A DNA stretch of 32,308 nucleotides from a virus. Shown here in pieces: positions 13,725-21,463 of the stretch. Both the position numbers and the translations under genes were made by a program. Position 1 is the first letter of the stretch. Every line of letters starts with the position of its first letter. The stretch covers positions 1-32,308 of IMG/VR virus record IMGVR_UViG_3300044627_001345; one strand, written 5' to 3'. The notes beneath the pieces were generated by a model. The model did not search any database and was not told the origin of the DNA. It saw nothing but the letters and a program-made list of their open reading frames with translations.

Positions 13725-16700
13725 CTATTCTCTAAATACAACTCTGTCAATGTCGAAGGCTTGACCTGAGACATAAGTGGTTGGACTAAAAGTAATTCTG
13801 ACAATTGCGTAGGCTGCCCCAGTTATAGAACTTACTGGGAATGAGTTTCCAATATAAGCCCAACGGTCTGTATGAGATATGGTTGCAGCCTGAGTTCTAG
13901 CAGCAGTTGTAATAACTGTATTTGGTGCAGGAGGTGTAGTGTCTGTTCCCGCATCCATAGAGTTGGTAGTTTTATTTCCAGTTATGTTATCTTGATATAC
14001 AACGATTACGTTATCATTAAGATCATAGTAGTCAACTACTAATGAGTAGCTACCAAGTGAATTAGAATTGACTGGCCTAATTGCAATTGAAGCATAGTAC
14101 CCAGCGTCTGGATTTAAATATATTTTTCCAGTTTTAATACCAAAAGGTATTGCGGTTTCATCAGTTGTAACTCGGCAGTATCCTTGACCGTGAGTTACAT
14201 TATCTGCAAACAAAGTTCCCCCAGCAATTTTTCTTACTAGAGTTGAGTTAACTGCTTCCCAACCTAAAAGGCTAACCTCAAAAGAAGATGCAGGAATTTT
14301 TGCTCCAGGAAGATCTTCATATATTGCGGAGTTAATTCCTGGGTTAATGCCCCAAGTAGCTCCGACAGGCATGTAGTTACCTAGCGTGTCGTACAAACGA
14401 CTGATCTTTGTATCATAGTTGGAGAAGTAACTACTCTTTCCACCACCAATGCTTTGCACCTTACTTGCCCAAATAGTTTTGCCGGATGTAACGGGATTAG
14501 GAATAGCAAAAGTTGTGCCTAAAGTAATATCTAAATACTGGCTTACTACTCGACCGTAGTCTGCCTGCACTCCGTCAATATGGAAGTAAGTAGATGTAGA
14601 CCCTGAAGTATTAGCGACAGATACTGTAAAAGGAACAGTAGTTTGCCCAGCAGATAGCTGAACTGTAGTGTGAATTCTTTTCCACCCGTTAGCCTCAGCA
14701 GCAGATATTGTAAATGTGTTAGTGCCTAAAGTATAGGTAGCCTCTGCTTTACGTACGTACATAGAAACAGTAAAATCTTCTCCACCAATAGCTGCTAAAC
14801 CTAGGTGGGCGATACCAGATAAAGAACCTGTAGAGCTATAGGTTAACTTTCCAAAATACGTTCCAAACTTAGGTAACAAAGATCCGTCTGAAGCAATACG
14901 AGTAAGTGTTCCGCTATCTGCAGTCCAATCTGTCGTATTGGTTTCAAATCCGGAGTTACTTACATAGTTATATAGTTCTTTTGTTTCCCATTTACAGTCT
15001 GCTGGAGCATAATATTTTTGAGTTATTGGGTTAGAGATAACTGCTCCGCCGTCACCGGAAAAGAACGGGTCTACAATAGAAGACTTCTCAAGAAGTCCTC
15101 CGTCTAGCCAATAAGCATCTCCTGCAATATTGTCTGTAGAGTAAAAACTAACTTTTACTAAAGGGTTTCCAGCATCCTTAGAAAAAGGAGGGGTAACACC
15201 TTGTGCGTATACTTGTGTAGGTACAGTAGTTGAAAGAGTAAAGGGATCGCTATCAATAGTATAGACATCTGTAGGGTAGTACTGCCCATCTACATCTGAC
15301 AAAATTGATGATTGAAGTTCCCTACTAGGCTGGTTAGAAAACTCTAAACGTACCTTTATCGTTCTAGCTGCTGAACCCATCATATAAGCACTGGCAATAA
15401 TTTCTTGTCCAGGTTCTATAGCAACCCAGTCTGATATAAATCCTGTAGTACCTGTTGCTGTAGAGATTAACTTACCTATTGTAATTCCCTTAATAAGGGC
15501 TTCAGTCTTTATAGTATCCTGACTTAAAGACCCGTTTAAAGCTGTCCAAGAACTTAAACCGTATTCCATTTCAGGATTAAAGAAATAGTTTTCTTTTTCC
15601 CCAGCAACATCCACATAGATCTTACGGGCGTCTTCATACATAAAGCTGTGTTCTGGTGTTGAAAACTGAAACATATCAAAGTACACAATATTAGAGGTTG
15701 CAGCTGCAGGTGTTACTGTAAGAGTTACTTTAGCAAATTTAGCGTTTAAAGGAGAGAGCTTTCCATTTCTTCCAGAATCTGAAATGCTAGTAAACTCAGC
15801 AAAAGAAGTAGTTGTTGTGAGAGATGTACCTGCAGAAGTAGTTTCAATTAAAGTTCCAAACTGATCATACCAAGTAATAGTTGCTGAAACGGTTGTTGCT
15901 ACCGCAGTACGTCTAGCATGCCCAGAAAAAACATACCGAGTATTTCCTTCGATAGGAATTCCATTAGTTTTAATATCAAGGCCTGTGGCAGGCAAAGACA
16001 TAGTAATTGGAGTAGTAGACGCGGTTGCTAATCTTCCCACTCCTAGAGCTTTTACAGGGTTTAATGTATCGGTAAATGGTGTTGGAGCAGAGATGCCGGC
16101 TGCACTGTATGTAGTTGACGAAAGTGTTCCGCTAGAAACACCCCAGCGCCCAACTGATTGCTCAAAAGAAGAATCATTATAGTCAAGCATAATGTTATGG
16201 CCAAGACGATATACAGCTCCCCAGTGTGTAAGGGCTGTTGTATAAATAGTTAAACTTTGAGATGTGCCTTTATAGGAGTTAATAATATTGCCTGTAGCAG
16301 CTAAAGACCTATTATAAATATCTCCCAAAGCAGCCTCATATTGAAGACCTAAACTTGTAGTCTTTGCATTTAGTAGCGCACTTGGGGTATAGACTGGATC
16401 TAAAGAGTTTGCTAAAATACTTCCTTGTACTCGCAAATAGTCGTACATAAAAGAAAAAACACCTAAGGTAGTTACTAAGCTGTTAGTATTATAAGTTGAA
16501 AGTCCTTCTCCAGTACCATCAACTTCGTTAAGCCAGGCTTTAGGAAGCCAGCTAGCCATCTTAGATAAAGAAGTTGTTTCTCCTACTAGTATCGCATAAG
16601 ATGTTCCACAAAATTTCCAACCTGAACCATTAAATAACCAAATAGAATAAGAAACCTCTATGTTTTCTATGTCGGTGATAACATCAGTAAACGAGGTACT

Positions 16701-16955
16701 AATACTAGAGTAGTTACCTCCTGCAAGGATAGTTCCGTTATCGGGATCGTCTACGCTTCCAGAATAACTTTTAACTAAAGCCCAGTGTGTAGGGGCTGCG
16801 TCATTAGGGTCAGGGACAATTGGGTCCCAAACAACTCTAATTGTTTGATAGTCTATTGAGGTTGCAAATATGTTTGATTGGTAGTAGACACTTACTACAG
16901 AGGTTACGCCATAACGTACTCCAGACCCATATTTTCTAGTGCCGTACTTTGCCAT
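13725..16955 (-). CDS. Baseplate gpI-like/tail fibre fusion, putative receptor-binding protein
   Basis: This 1076-residue protein follows the gpJ-like gene, as gpI and the fibre do in P2-like tails. The first 125 residues look like a fibronectin-III-type beta domain. Residues about 135-250 (ASWLPKAWLNEVDGTGEGLS...SLDPVYTPSALLNAK...ALTHWGAVYRLGHNI) resemble the P2 gpI tail family. The rest consists of four modules of about 200 residues, each opening with F/N-E-x-G/S...W...G-T-L (near 263, 460, 667 and 890) and closing with a Y-x-D-x-x-x strand (YFDMFQF, YWLDGGLLE, YFHIDGVQ, FDIDRVVF). These resemble jelly-roll carbohydrate-binding modules. It would attach the wedge and bind the host surface. 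The fibre function is inferred from position and repeats. Confidence 0.78.
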   Translation of the reverse strand: MAKYGTRKYGSGVRYGVTSVVSVYYQSNIFATSIDYQTIRVVWDPIVPDPNDAAPTHWALVKSYSGSVDDPDNGTILAGGNYSSISTSFTDVITDIENIEVSYSIWLFNGSGWKFCGTSYAILVGETTSLSKMASWLPKAWLNEVDGTGEGLSTYNTNSLVTTLGVFSFMYDYLRVQGSILANSLDPVYTPSALLNAKTTSLGLQYEAALGDIYNRSLAATGNIINSYKGTSQSLTIYTTALTHWGAVYRLGHNIMLDYNDSSFEQSVGRWGVSSGTLSSTTYSAAGISAPTPFTDTLNPVKALGVGRLATASTTPITMSLPATGLDIKTNGIPIEGNTRYVFSGHARRTAVATTVSATITWYDQFGTLIETTSAGTSLTTTTSFAEFTSISDSGRNGKLSPLNAKFAKVTLTVTPAAATSNIVYFDMFQFSTPEHSFMYEDARKIYVDVAGEKENYFFNPEMEYGLSSWTALNGSLSQDTIKTEALIKGITIGKLISTATGTTGFISDWVAIEPGQEIIASAYMMGSAARTIKVRLEFSNQPSRELQSSILSDVDGQYYPTDVYTIDSDPFTLSTTVPTQVYAQGVTPPFSKDAGNPLVKVSFYSTDNIAGDAYWLDGGLLEKSSIVDPFFSGDGGAVISNPITQKYYAPADCKWETKELYNYVSNSGFETNTTDWTADSGTLTRIASDGSLLPKFGTYFGKLTYSSTGSLSGIAHLGLAAIGGEDFTVSMYVRKAEATYTLGTNTFTISAAEANGWKRIHTTVQLSAGQTTVPFTVSVANTSGSTSTYFHIDGVQADYGRVVSQYLDITLGTTFAIPNPVTSGKTIWASKVQSIGGGKSSYFSNYDTKISRLYDTLGNYMPVGATWGINPGINSAIYEDLPGAKIPASSFEVSLLGWEAVNSTLVRKIAGGTLFADNVTHGQGYCRVTTDETAIPFGIKTGKIYLNPDAGYYASIAIRPVNSNSLGSYSLVVDYYDLNDNVIVVYQDNITGNKTTNSMDAGTDTTPPAPNTVITTAARTQAATISHTDRWAYIGNSFPVSSITGAAYAIVRITFSPTTYVSGQAFDIDRVVFRE

Positions 16956-16958
16956 TTA

Positions 16959-18707
16959 TTAAATTCCGCCCTCGACTGTAGTTACCAAATTAGTAGACAA
17001 AAGGTATGGAATCTCATTTGCTGCTAAAGAAATAGTTCCTACTGATCCAGAAGCATCTTTAGAAAGCTGAGTTACGGTAGCTGAAACTACTCCAGGAAGA
17101 TTTTGAATAGCAGAAGTAATTGTAGAAAGAGGAATTGTTCTACCAAAGGTATTATTATCATAATAGAACAAGCCGGTTTCACCCAACATTGCCTGATAAA
17201 TAGATAGTTTTACATCTGAATTTTTCCAAGCAGAGTCAGCTACAACAGTAGCTGTTAAGTAAATTGGAACATAAGTTGGAGGAAGCACGCTTAACGTTGT
17301 GCCCGCTAAAATTTTATCTGACATGTAGCTTGCAACATCAAAAGAAAGATTAGTCCACGCAGATGTCGGAGTCAAAGAAATTGCTAACCCACCAACAACA
17401 TACGCTGTAGTTACTGTACTTGCTACGGTAAACGTTACAGTAGAAGGTACTGATGTAATAACCGCTCCTTGAAGGTTGTAGGCTACAGGATCAACACCAG
17501 AAATATTTACGGTATTGCCCACTGCAAATCCATGGTCTACGTCTGTAGCAAACGTTACTGCCGTGCCGGTTGTAGAAATACCAATAATGTTTGCTTGAGG
17601 ATACCCCGTAGCTGCTTGTCCATCATTTAAGGGTTGAATATACAAATTAACGTTGGTGTATACGCTAGAAGCTGCACTAGCTTTACCCACACCTTCAGCA
17701 AGATTTGCTAAGTAAGAAAAGTCTTCTAAGGTTACAGCTCGGCGTCTTGTAGAAACCGCAGCTTTAATTTTATTTTTAATGTTTACTGTAGTGTCTCCAT
17801 CAGCACCGCCTGACGCAGGTGAGCTATTAGACACAGTAAAGTAAGAAGTAATTTGTGGATCTAAATTGCCGGGAAAAAATGTAAGTTCTGTGATAGAGAG
17901 GGATTTAATATTTCCTGCAGACCCAACGCTTACCTTATACGTTGCACTTATAAGCTGGCCGCTTGGAGGAATAGATCCGTTTACATTGTCACCAAATACA
18001 ACATCAATTGTTCCATCTTCATTTGGAGTTGTAGTAAATACTCTATCGCCAGGTCCAGACTCAAAAAGATTATCTACATACGTCCAGTTACCAAAAGCAA
18101 CTCCTTGGCCAACATATACCGTAATAGAATTATTTACAATACCTGATTCAGGAATTGTAAAAGATTGAGTAGCTCTGCCGTCTGACGTACCTAAGTTAGC
18201 TGGCAAAGCAATGTTAAATGTACTATCAATTAAGTCTGGTTTATCAGTGTTTACTGTTTTTCCTTCTTGGCATGGGAGAGTAATTGATGCGCCAGGAACA
18301 ACTGCTGTAGCTGAAGTTGTCGTTTCAAAGTATACTTCAGAGTATTCACCAAAAGAAAGAGGGGCTATAACTTGAGTTCCAATTGGTATGTCAAGTGTGC
18401 TATTACTAATGTTAGTAAAGGTTACATTTACTGTAGCTGGAGTTGGACCTGAGATTACATAGTCGTACAGCTTAGCAAAAGACAACAAAGTTTTACGTTG
18501 AATGGCTGTGTCAATAGTAGTTTCGTTCGCAATACGGTCTAAGTAGTGAGACATAATGTCTCCCATATATGCAAACGTTTCTACTAGCACGTTTCCTAGA
18601 TCAGAGTAATCAGTAGGGTCCCAAGTAGTATTGGTACGCTCTTTGATTAAGTCAACTAAGTCTGCCTTTAATGCAGCAAAATCTCTAGATGTATAGTCAA
18701 TTTGCAT
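16959..18707 (-). CDS. Baseplate wedge protein, gpJ-like
   Basis: This 582-residue protein opens with MQIDYTSRDFAALKADLVDL and DLGNVLVETFAYMGDIMSHYLDRIANE, the typical start of baseplate J/T4 gp6-type wedge proteins. It continues with the known core: RRAVTLEDFSYLANLAEGVGKA and a C-terminal domain with LPPTYVPIYLTATVV and LPGVVSATVTQLS. An inserted beta-rich block near residues 370-445 (GFAVGNTVNISG...YNLQGAVI...FTVAS) resembles the insert in this phage's sheath. Wedges join the hub to the fibres and trigger sheath contraction. It starts 4 nt after the gp25-like gene and ends 3 nt before the gpI-like gene, the usual gp25-J-I order. Confidence 0.9.
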   Translation of the reverse strand: MQIDYTSRDFAALKADLVDLIKERTNTTWDPTDYSDLGNVLVETFAYMGDIMSHYLDRIANETTIDTAIQRKTLLSFAKLYDYVISGPTPATVNVTFTNISNSTLDIPIGTQVIAPLSFGEYSEVYFETTTSATAVVPGASITLPCQEGKTVNTDKPDLIDSTFNIALPANLGTSDGRATQSFTIPESGIVNNSITVYVGQGVAFGNWTYVDNLFESGPGDRVFTTTPNEDGTIDVVFGDNVNGSIPPSGQLISATYKVSVGSAGNIKSLSITELTFFPGNLDPQITSYFTVSNSSPASGGADGDTTVNIKNKIKAAVSTRRRAVTLEDFSYLANLAEGVGKASAASSVYTNVNLYIQPLNDGQAATGYPQANIIGISTTGTAVTFATDVDHGFAVGNTVNISGVDPVAYNLQGAVITSVPSTVTFTVASTVTTAYVVGGLAISLTPTSAWTNLSFDVASYMSDKILAGTTLSVLPPTYVPIYLTATVVADSAWKNSDVKLSIYQAMLGETGLFYYDNNTFGRTIPLSTITSAIQNLPGVVSATVTQLSKDASGSVGTISLAANEIPYLLSTNLVTTVEGGI

Positions 18708-18711
18708 TATC

Positions 18712-19107
18712 TTAATACTCCTCTGTCGTAGTTCCGTCGTAGTTAATTGTTGCGGTATTAATTGTTAGGGATGTAAGTGTATCATCTGGAAGCTTTAAAG
18801 ACACAATGACGTTTTCAGTGCCGTCGATATTTTCCCCAGCAAAGTCTACTGAGGTTACGGTTACCTGAGGGACCCATCTCGATACCGCCTCAGATATGGC
18901 AATAGGGATTGCAATTCTAGCGTCGCTATTGTTTTCAAATAAGGTCCTGCTCCAGTCAACTCCATAGGTTGGCTGCATTGGGCGTTGACCAACGTAAAAC
19001 GATAATAGGGTTAAAACCTTATCTAAATAAATTTTTGCAGGAGAATCTGTAGATTGAACTATTCCAGAAGGGCTTATAGTATATGGAAAGCTAATTGCTC
19101 TGTTCAT
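18712..19107 (-). CDS. Baseplate wedge protein, gp25/gpW-like
   Basis: From the ATG at 19107 this is 131 residues. AISFPYTISPSGIV, KIYLDKVLTLLSFYVGQRPMQPTYGVDWSRTLFE and AISEAVSRWVPQVTVTSVDF match the gp25/W family, including the conserved 'Y-G...L...F' region and a helix ahead of the EAV-RW-P motif. Gp25 connects the wedge to the sheath. I chose 19107 over 19125 because AGGAG lies seven to eight bases upstream and the ATG overlaps the stop of the spike gene (ATGA). The next gene is gpJ-like, as expected. Confidence 0.9.
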   Translation of the reverse strand: MNRAISFPYTISPSGIVQSTDSPAKIYLDKVLTLLSFYVGQRPMQPTYGVDWSRTLFENNSDARIAIPIAISEAVSRWVPQVTVTSVDFAGENIDGTENVIVSLKLPDDTLTSLTINTATINYDGTTTEEY

Positions 19108-19709
19108 GATTGTACTCCTATCCATACTGGGTAATCAGGATCTCCAGCGACAAACATAACCCATACTAATTGGTTTACAGCCGGAAAAGTTCTATAAAAG
19201 GGGTGTTCAGGTTTTGCTAAATCAGGATGCGTAGACTGTGTCTGCGTAGCAGTAGTACCTGGGGCACTAAGTCCGCTAGCGGCAGTATATCTGCTAACCT
19301 CTAAAGTGTCTGTAGTAGCAGTAGGAGAAGACACCACAACATTTTTATTTACAATTTTTTTAATAGTAGTGTGAGGATGGTTTAGCTGACCCCCACCGCT
19401 TTTAGCAACAACAGTCAACGCAGGAACTGTACCACCACCGCCACCGCTAACAGTAGCTGCAGTTGTTGTGAGTAGTGCTGCAATTTGTGCAGCAGTATGG
19501 GGTTGATGATCTGGGTGATAAGAAGAAGACGTGATTGGTAAACATGCCGGAGCCCAGTTATGGGACTCAACTCCTGTAGGTCCGTGTACTAAAACTTGAA
19601 TTCTATTCTGCTTCAGTGGGTCATTAACCCCAGTAACTTGTCCAGAATAAATACCATAAAAACGAGGACGACCTTGTGGGTCCATCATATACTCAGAAGC
19701 GTTGCTCAC
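19104..19709 (-). CDS. Baseplate spike protein, gpV/gp5 OB-fold type, with insert
   Basis: This 201-residue protein has FYGIYSGQVTGVNDPLKQNR, IQVLVHGPTG and NWAPACLPI at the start, then PFYRTFPAVNQLVWVMFVAGDPDYPVWIGV at the end; together these are the OB-fold of phage spike/VgrG-type proteins (with the G-D-x-x-x-P-V-W-x-G ending). Between them lies an insert of about 100 residues, rich in Thr, Ser and Gly with His pairs (HPDHQPHT, NHPHTT). It would sit under the hub and pierce the cell envelope. The start is a GTG at 19709 overlapping the stop of the hub gene (GTGA). The OB-fold call is secure; the insert's role is unknown. Confidence 0.82.
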   Translation of the reverse strand: MSNASEYMMDPQGRPRFYGIYSGQVTGVNDPLKQNRIQVLVHGPTGVESHNWAPACLPITSSSYHPDHQPHTAAQIAALLTTTAATVSGGGGGTVPALTVVAKSGGGQLNHPHTTIKKIVNKNVVVSSPTATTDTLEVSRYTAASGLSAPGTTATQTQSTHPDLAKPEHPFYRTFPAVNQLVWVMFVAGDPDYPVWIGVQS

Positions 19710-20320
19710 TTTAATACCCTTCCACTACTAGTAGCTACCCATTGTACCGTCTTTTTTATTCTATCTATATTTGGTGCCTGATCTTTAAAGGGAGTTGCCC
19801 CAGTAATTTTTGGCACAGCAACCTTAGAGGTATTTTGAACTGCTGTTTTGGAGGTGACTCCATATTTAGGGTCTACAGTGGAAGCATTAGGGGAAAGGTT
19901 ATACTCGCTAAGCTTGGCAGGAGCTACAGTAAGCGACTGATTAGCAAAATCGCTTTGAACATCTCTAGTATCAGCCCTAGTTTTAGCTTTTGAATCTGTC
20001 TCCCCTATTACGTCCGTTCCTACTTCAATTTTCATTAAGTACTTTGCTACACGTCCACCAAAAACATGCTCTACAGAAAGAACAGTCCAATATCCAGACA
20101 TACCATTTGGAAGACCATCTAGGTAAATAGGGTCATAAGGACGAAGAGTTGCATGGCCTACAATAGTTACCTTTGCCCTATGTTGATACTTTTTAGTGTC
20201 ACTAAATGCTTGAGCTATCTGTTTTGAGTTAGTTAAGTCTTTAATAACTTCATGAGGATAGTGAGTTTTAAAAAAAGCTGTTTGCGTTCCGTCAGATTTA
20301 TTAATTGAAAAGTTACTCAT
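19706..20320 (-). CDS. Baseplate hub protein, C-terminal part of gpD/gp27-like hub
   Basis: This 204-residue protein contains RAKVTIVGHATLRPYDPIYLDGLPNGMSGYWTVLSVEHVF, which resembles the last beta domain of gpD-type late control/hub proteins ('...P-G-x-x-v-x-v-x-g-x-x-x-x-G-x-W/Y-x-v-x-x-v-x-H'). It lacks the first hub domains, which are in the gene upstream (20320-21189). The C-terminal third is Pro/Ser/Thr-rich. The ATG at 20320 overlaps the stop of the first hub gene (TAATG), and its own stop overlaps the spike start. The hub is thus probably a two-chain form made in step. Confidence 0.68.
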   Translation of the reverse strand: MSNFSINKSDGTQTAFFKTHYPHEVIKDLTNSKQIAQAFSDTKKYQHRAKVTIVGHATLRPYDPIYLDGLPNGMSGYWTVLSVEHVFGGRVAKYLMKIEVGTDVIGETDSKAKTRADTRDVQSDFANQSLTVAPAKLSEYNLSPNASTVDPKYGVTSKTAVQNTSKVAVPKITGATPFKDQAPNIDRIKKTVQWVATSSGRVLK

Positions 20321-21189
20321 TATCTGTCCAATTTTTTAGCAAAGTAACTCTTACTTGGAATAACTACGCCAGCATTTCCTGGAGCCGGTGCCTTATGGGT
20401 GTGCGTAGCTTTAACCGCTGCTCCGGTATGGGTGTTAACTCCGCTTATAACTCTATCTATACGCACTGAATGTTCTGGTGATTGGTCAGAAATTATTGGT
20501 TCAAAAGCAAGAATAGTGCCGGTCATACGAAGAGACGCCGGAACAACACCACCAACTTCAGCGTCAACGTAGTTAAAATACGGCGCAGAATTTTTTTGGC
20601 TTTGATAAATCTTATCCTTAGATACAAAAATTATAGTTGTATTTTCAGTGCGTAAAGCAAACCCGTTTTGTTTAGCTAAGCTTCGACACAGCTGCCAGTC
20701 ACTTTGCCCAGACTGAGATATTTGAGCACGAACTCTTGGGTCTCTTTGAGTAACAGCTTCTAGGCTATTCTTCTTGGCAATTTTAGATACAACTTGATCT
20801 GCGGTAACATTTTTATAAATCTTTTGATCAGTGTTTTTTAGAACCCAAGACGCCCCTACGCATACGATGTCGGTATTGCCACCCTGTTGAGAAAAATCTT
20901 GCCGAACATGGTGAATGTACCCGTTCCAAGTAGACTTAAGTTTTCCAGAACGATAAGTAAAGACTATTGGATCTCCAGACACAATAGCGTTTTTTCTGTT
21001 AGTAGGCTTTCCTTTATAGTGAAGAACTAAACGATCATGCTCATCGGGATCTTGATGCAGCTCAGCGCCAATTAGAATAAGTTCCATATCAGGTGCTTTA
21101 GGAAACGACGCAACAAAGTCACTATCTTTTGCGTTAGAGTTCCATACAAAATTCTTTTGTGCAGGGGTTCCTGAGTAACTAGTTGCCAT
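20320..21189 (-). CDS. Baseplate hub protein, N-terminal part of gpD/gp27-like hub
   Basis: This 289-residue protein has FVWNSNAKDSDFVASFPKAPDMELI, strands through GNTDIVCVGASWVLKN, then TADQVVSKIAKKNSLEAVTQ and SGQSDWQLCRSLAKQNGFALRTENTTIIFV. This 'Q-S/T-x-W-x-f-l-x-x-L-A-x-x-x-G' pattern is that of gpD/gp27-like hub proteins. Hub trimers form the platform on which the tail tube starts and the spike attaches. The LysM-like gene overlaps it by 11 nt upstream. The final beta domain of a normal hub seems to be a separate gene downstream. The ending is rich in His/Lys (ATHTHKAPAPGNAGV). Confidence 0.75.
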   Translation of the reverse strand: MATSYSGTPAQKNFVWNSNAKDSDFVASFPKAPDMELILIGAELHQDPDEHDRLVLHYKGKPTNRKNAIVSGDPIVFTYRSGKLKSTWNGYIHHVRQDFSQQGGNTDIVCVGASWVLKNTDQKIYKNVTADQVVSKIAKKNSLEAVTQRDPRVRAQISQSGQSDWQLCRSLAKQNGFALRTENTTIIFVSKDKIYQSQKNSAPYFNYVDAEVGGVVPASLRMTGTILAFEPIISDQSPEHSVRIDRVISGVNTHTGAAVKATHTHKAPAPGNAGVVIPSKSYFAKKLDR

Positions 21190-21460
21190 ATGGAACCCTT
21201 AAAATAGTGCCTTCTTCGATATTAAATGGGTCTTGAATTTCTGGATTAATGTCCAAAATTTCCCACCAATACTTAGCCCCTACACCAAAAACTTCAGCAA
21301 GGTTAGATAAATTGTCTCCGTTTTTCCAAGTGTAAGTAATGTAGTTAACTTCTTTGTTATCAGCAAAACGTCTAAAAACAGAGATAACAAACCCATCAGT
21401 GTATTTGTCTGGAGTCTGAGTTAAAGAACCATTATAATATCTAGAAACTCTTTCTATCAT
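21179..21460 (-). CDS. LysM-domain baseplate protein (gp53/gpX-like)
   Basis: In this 93-residue protein, residues 40-92 (INYITYTWKNGDNLSNLAEV and then WWEILDINPEIQDPFNIEEG and ILRVP, approximately) carry the LysM pattern: 'Y-x-x-x-x-G-D-x-L-x-x-I-A-x-x' then 'P-x-x-i-x-x-G-x-x-l-x-v-P'. In tailed phages such short LysM proteins (P2 gpX, T4 gp53) sit in the baseplate between tube initiator and hub rather than act as lysins. It starts 3 nt after the preceding gene and overlaps the hub start by 11 nt. It would link hub and wedge. Confidence 0.8.
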   Translation of the reverse strand: MIERVSRYYNGSLTQTPDKYTDGFVISVFRRFADNKEVNYITYTWKNGDNLSNLAEVFGVGAKYWWEILDINPEIQDPFNIEEGTILRVPYGN

Positions 21461-21463
21461 TTT

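Noticed and set aside
13489-13764. 91-residue plus-strand frame over the small membrane protein gene
   Set aside because: It is antisense to a tightly packed gene with a normal membrane-protein composition, has no ribosome binding site and no recognisable domain; all other genes are on the minus strand.
17866-18168. 100-residue plus-strand frame opposite the gpJ-like gene
   Set aside because: Antisense shadow of a well-supported baseplate gene with no ribosome binding site.
21179-21460. LysM protein as an endolysin
   Set aside because: It has only a LysM domain, no catalytic domain, and sits in the gpX/gp53 place of the baseplate genes.
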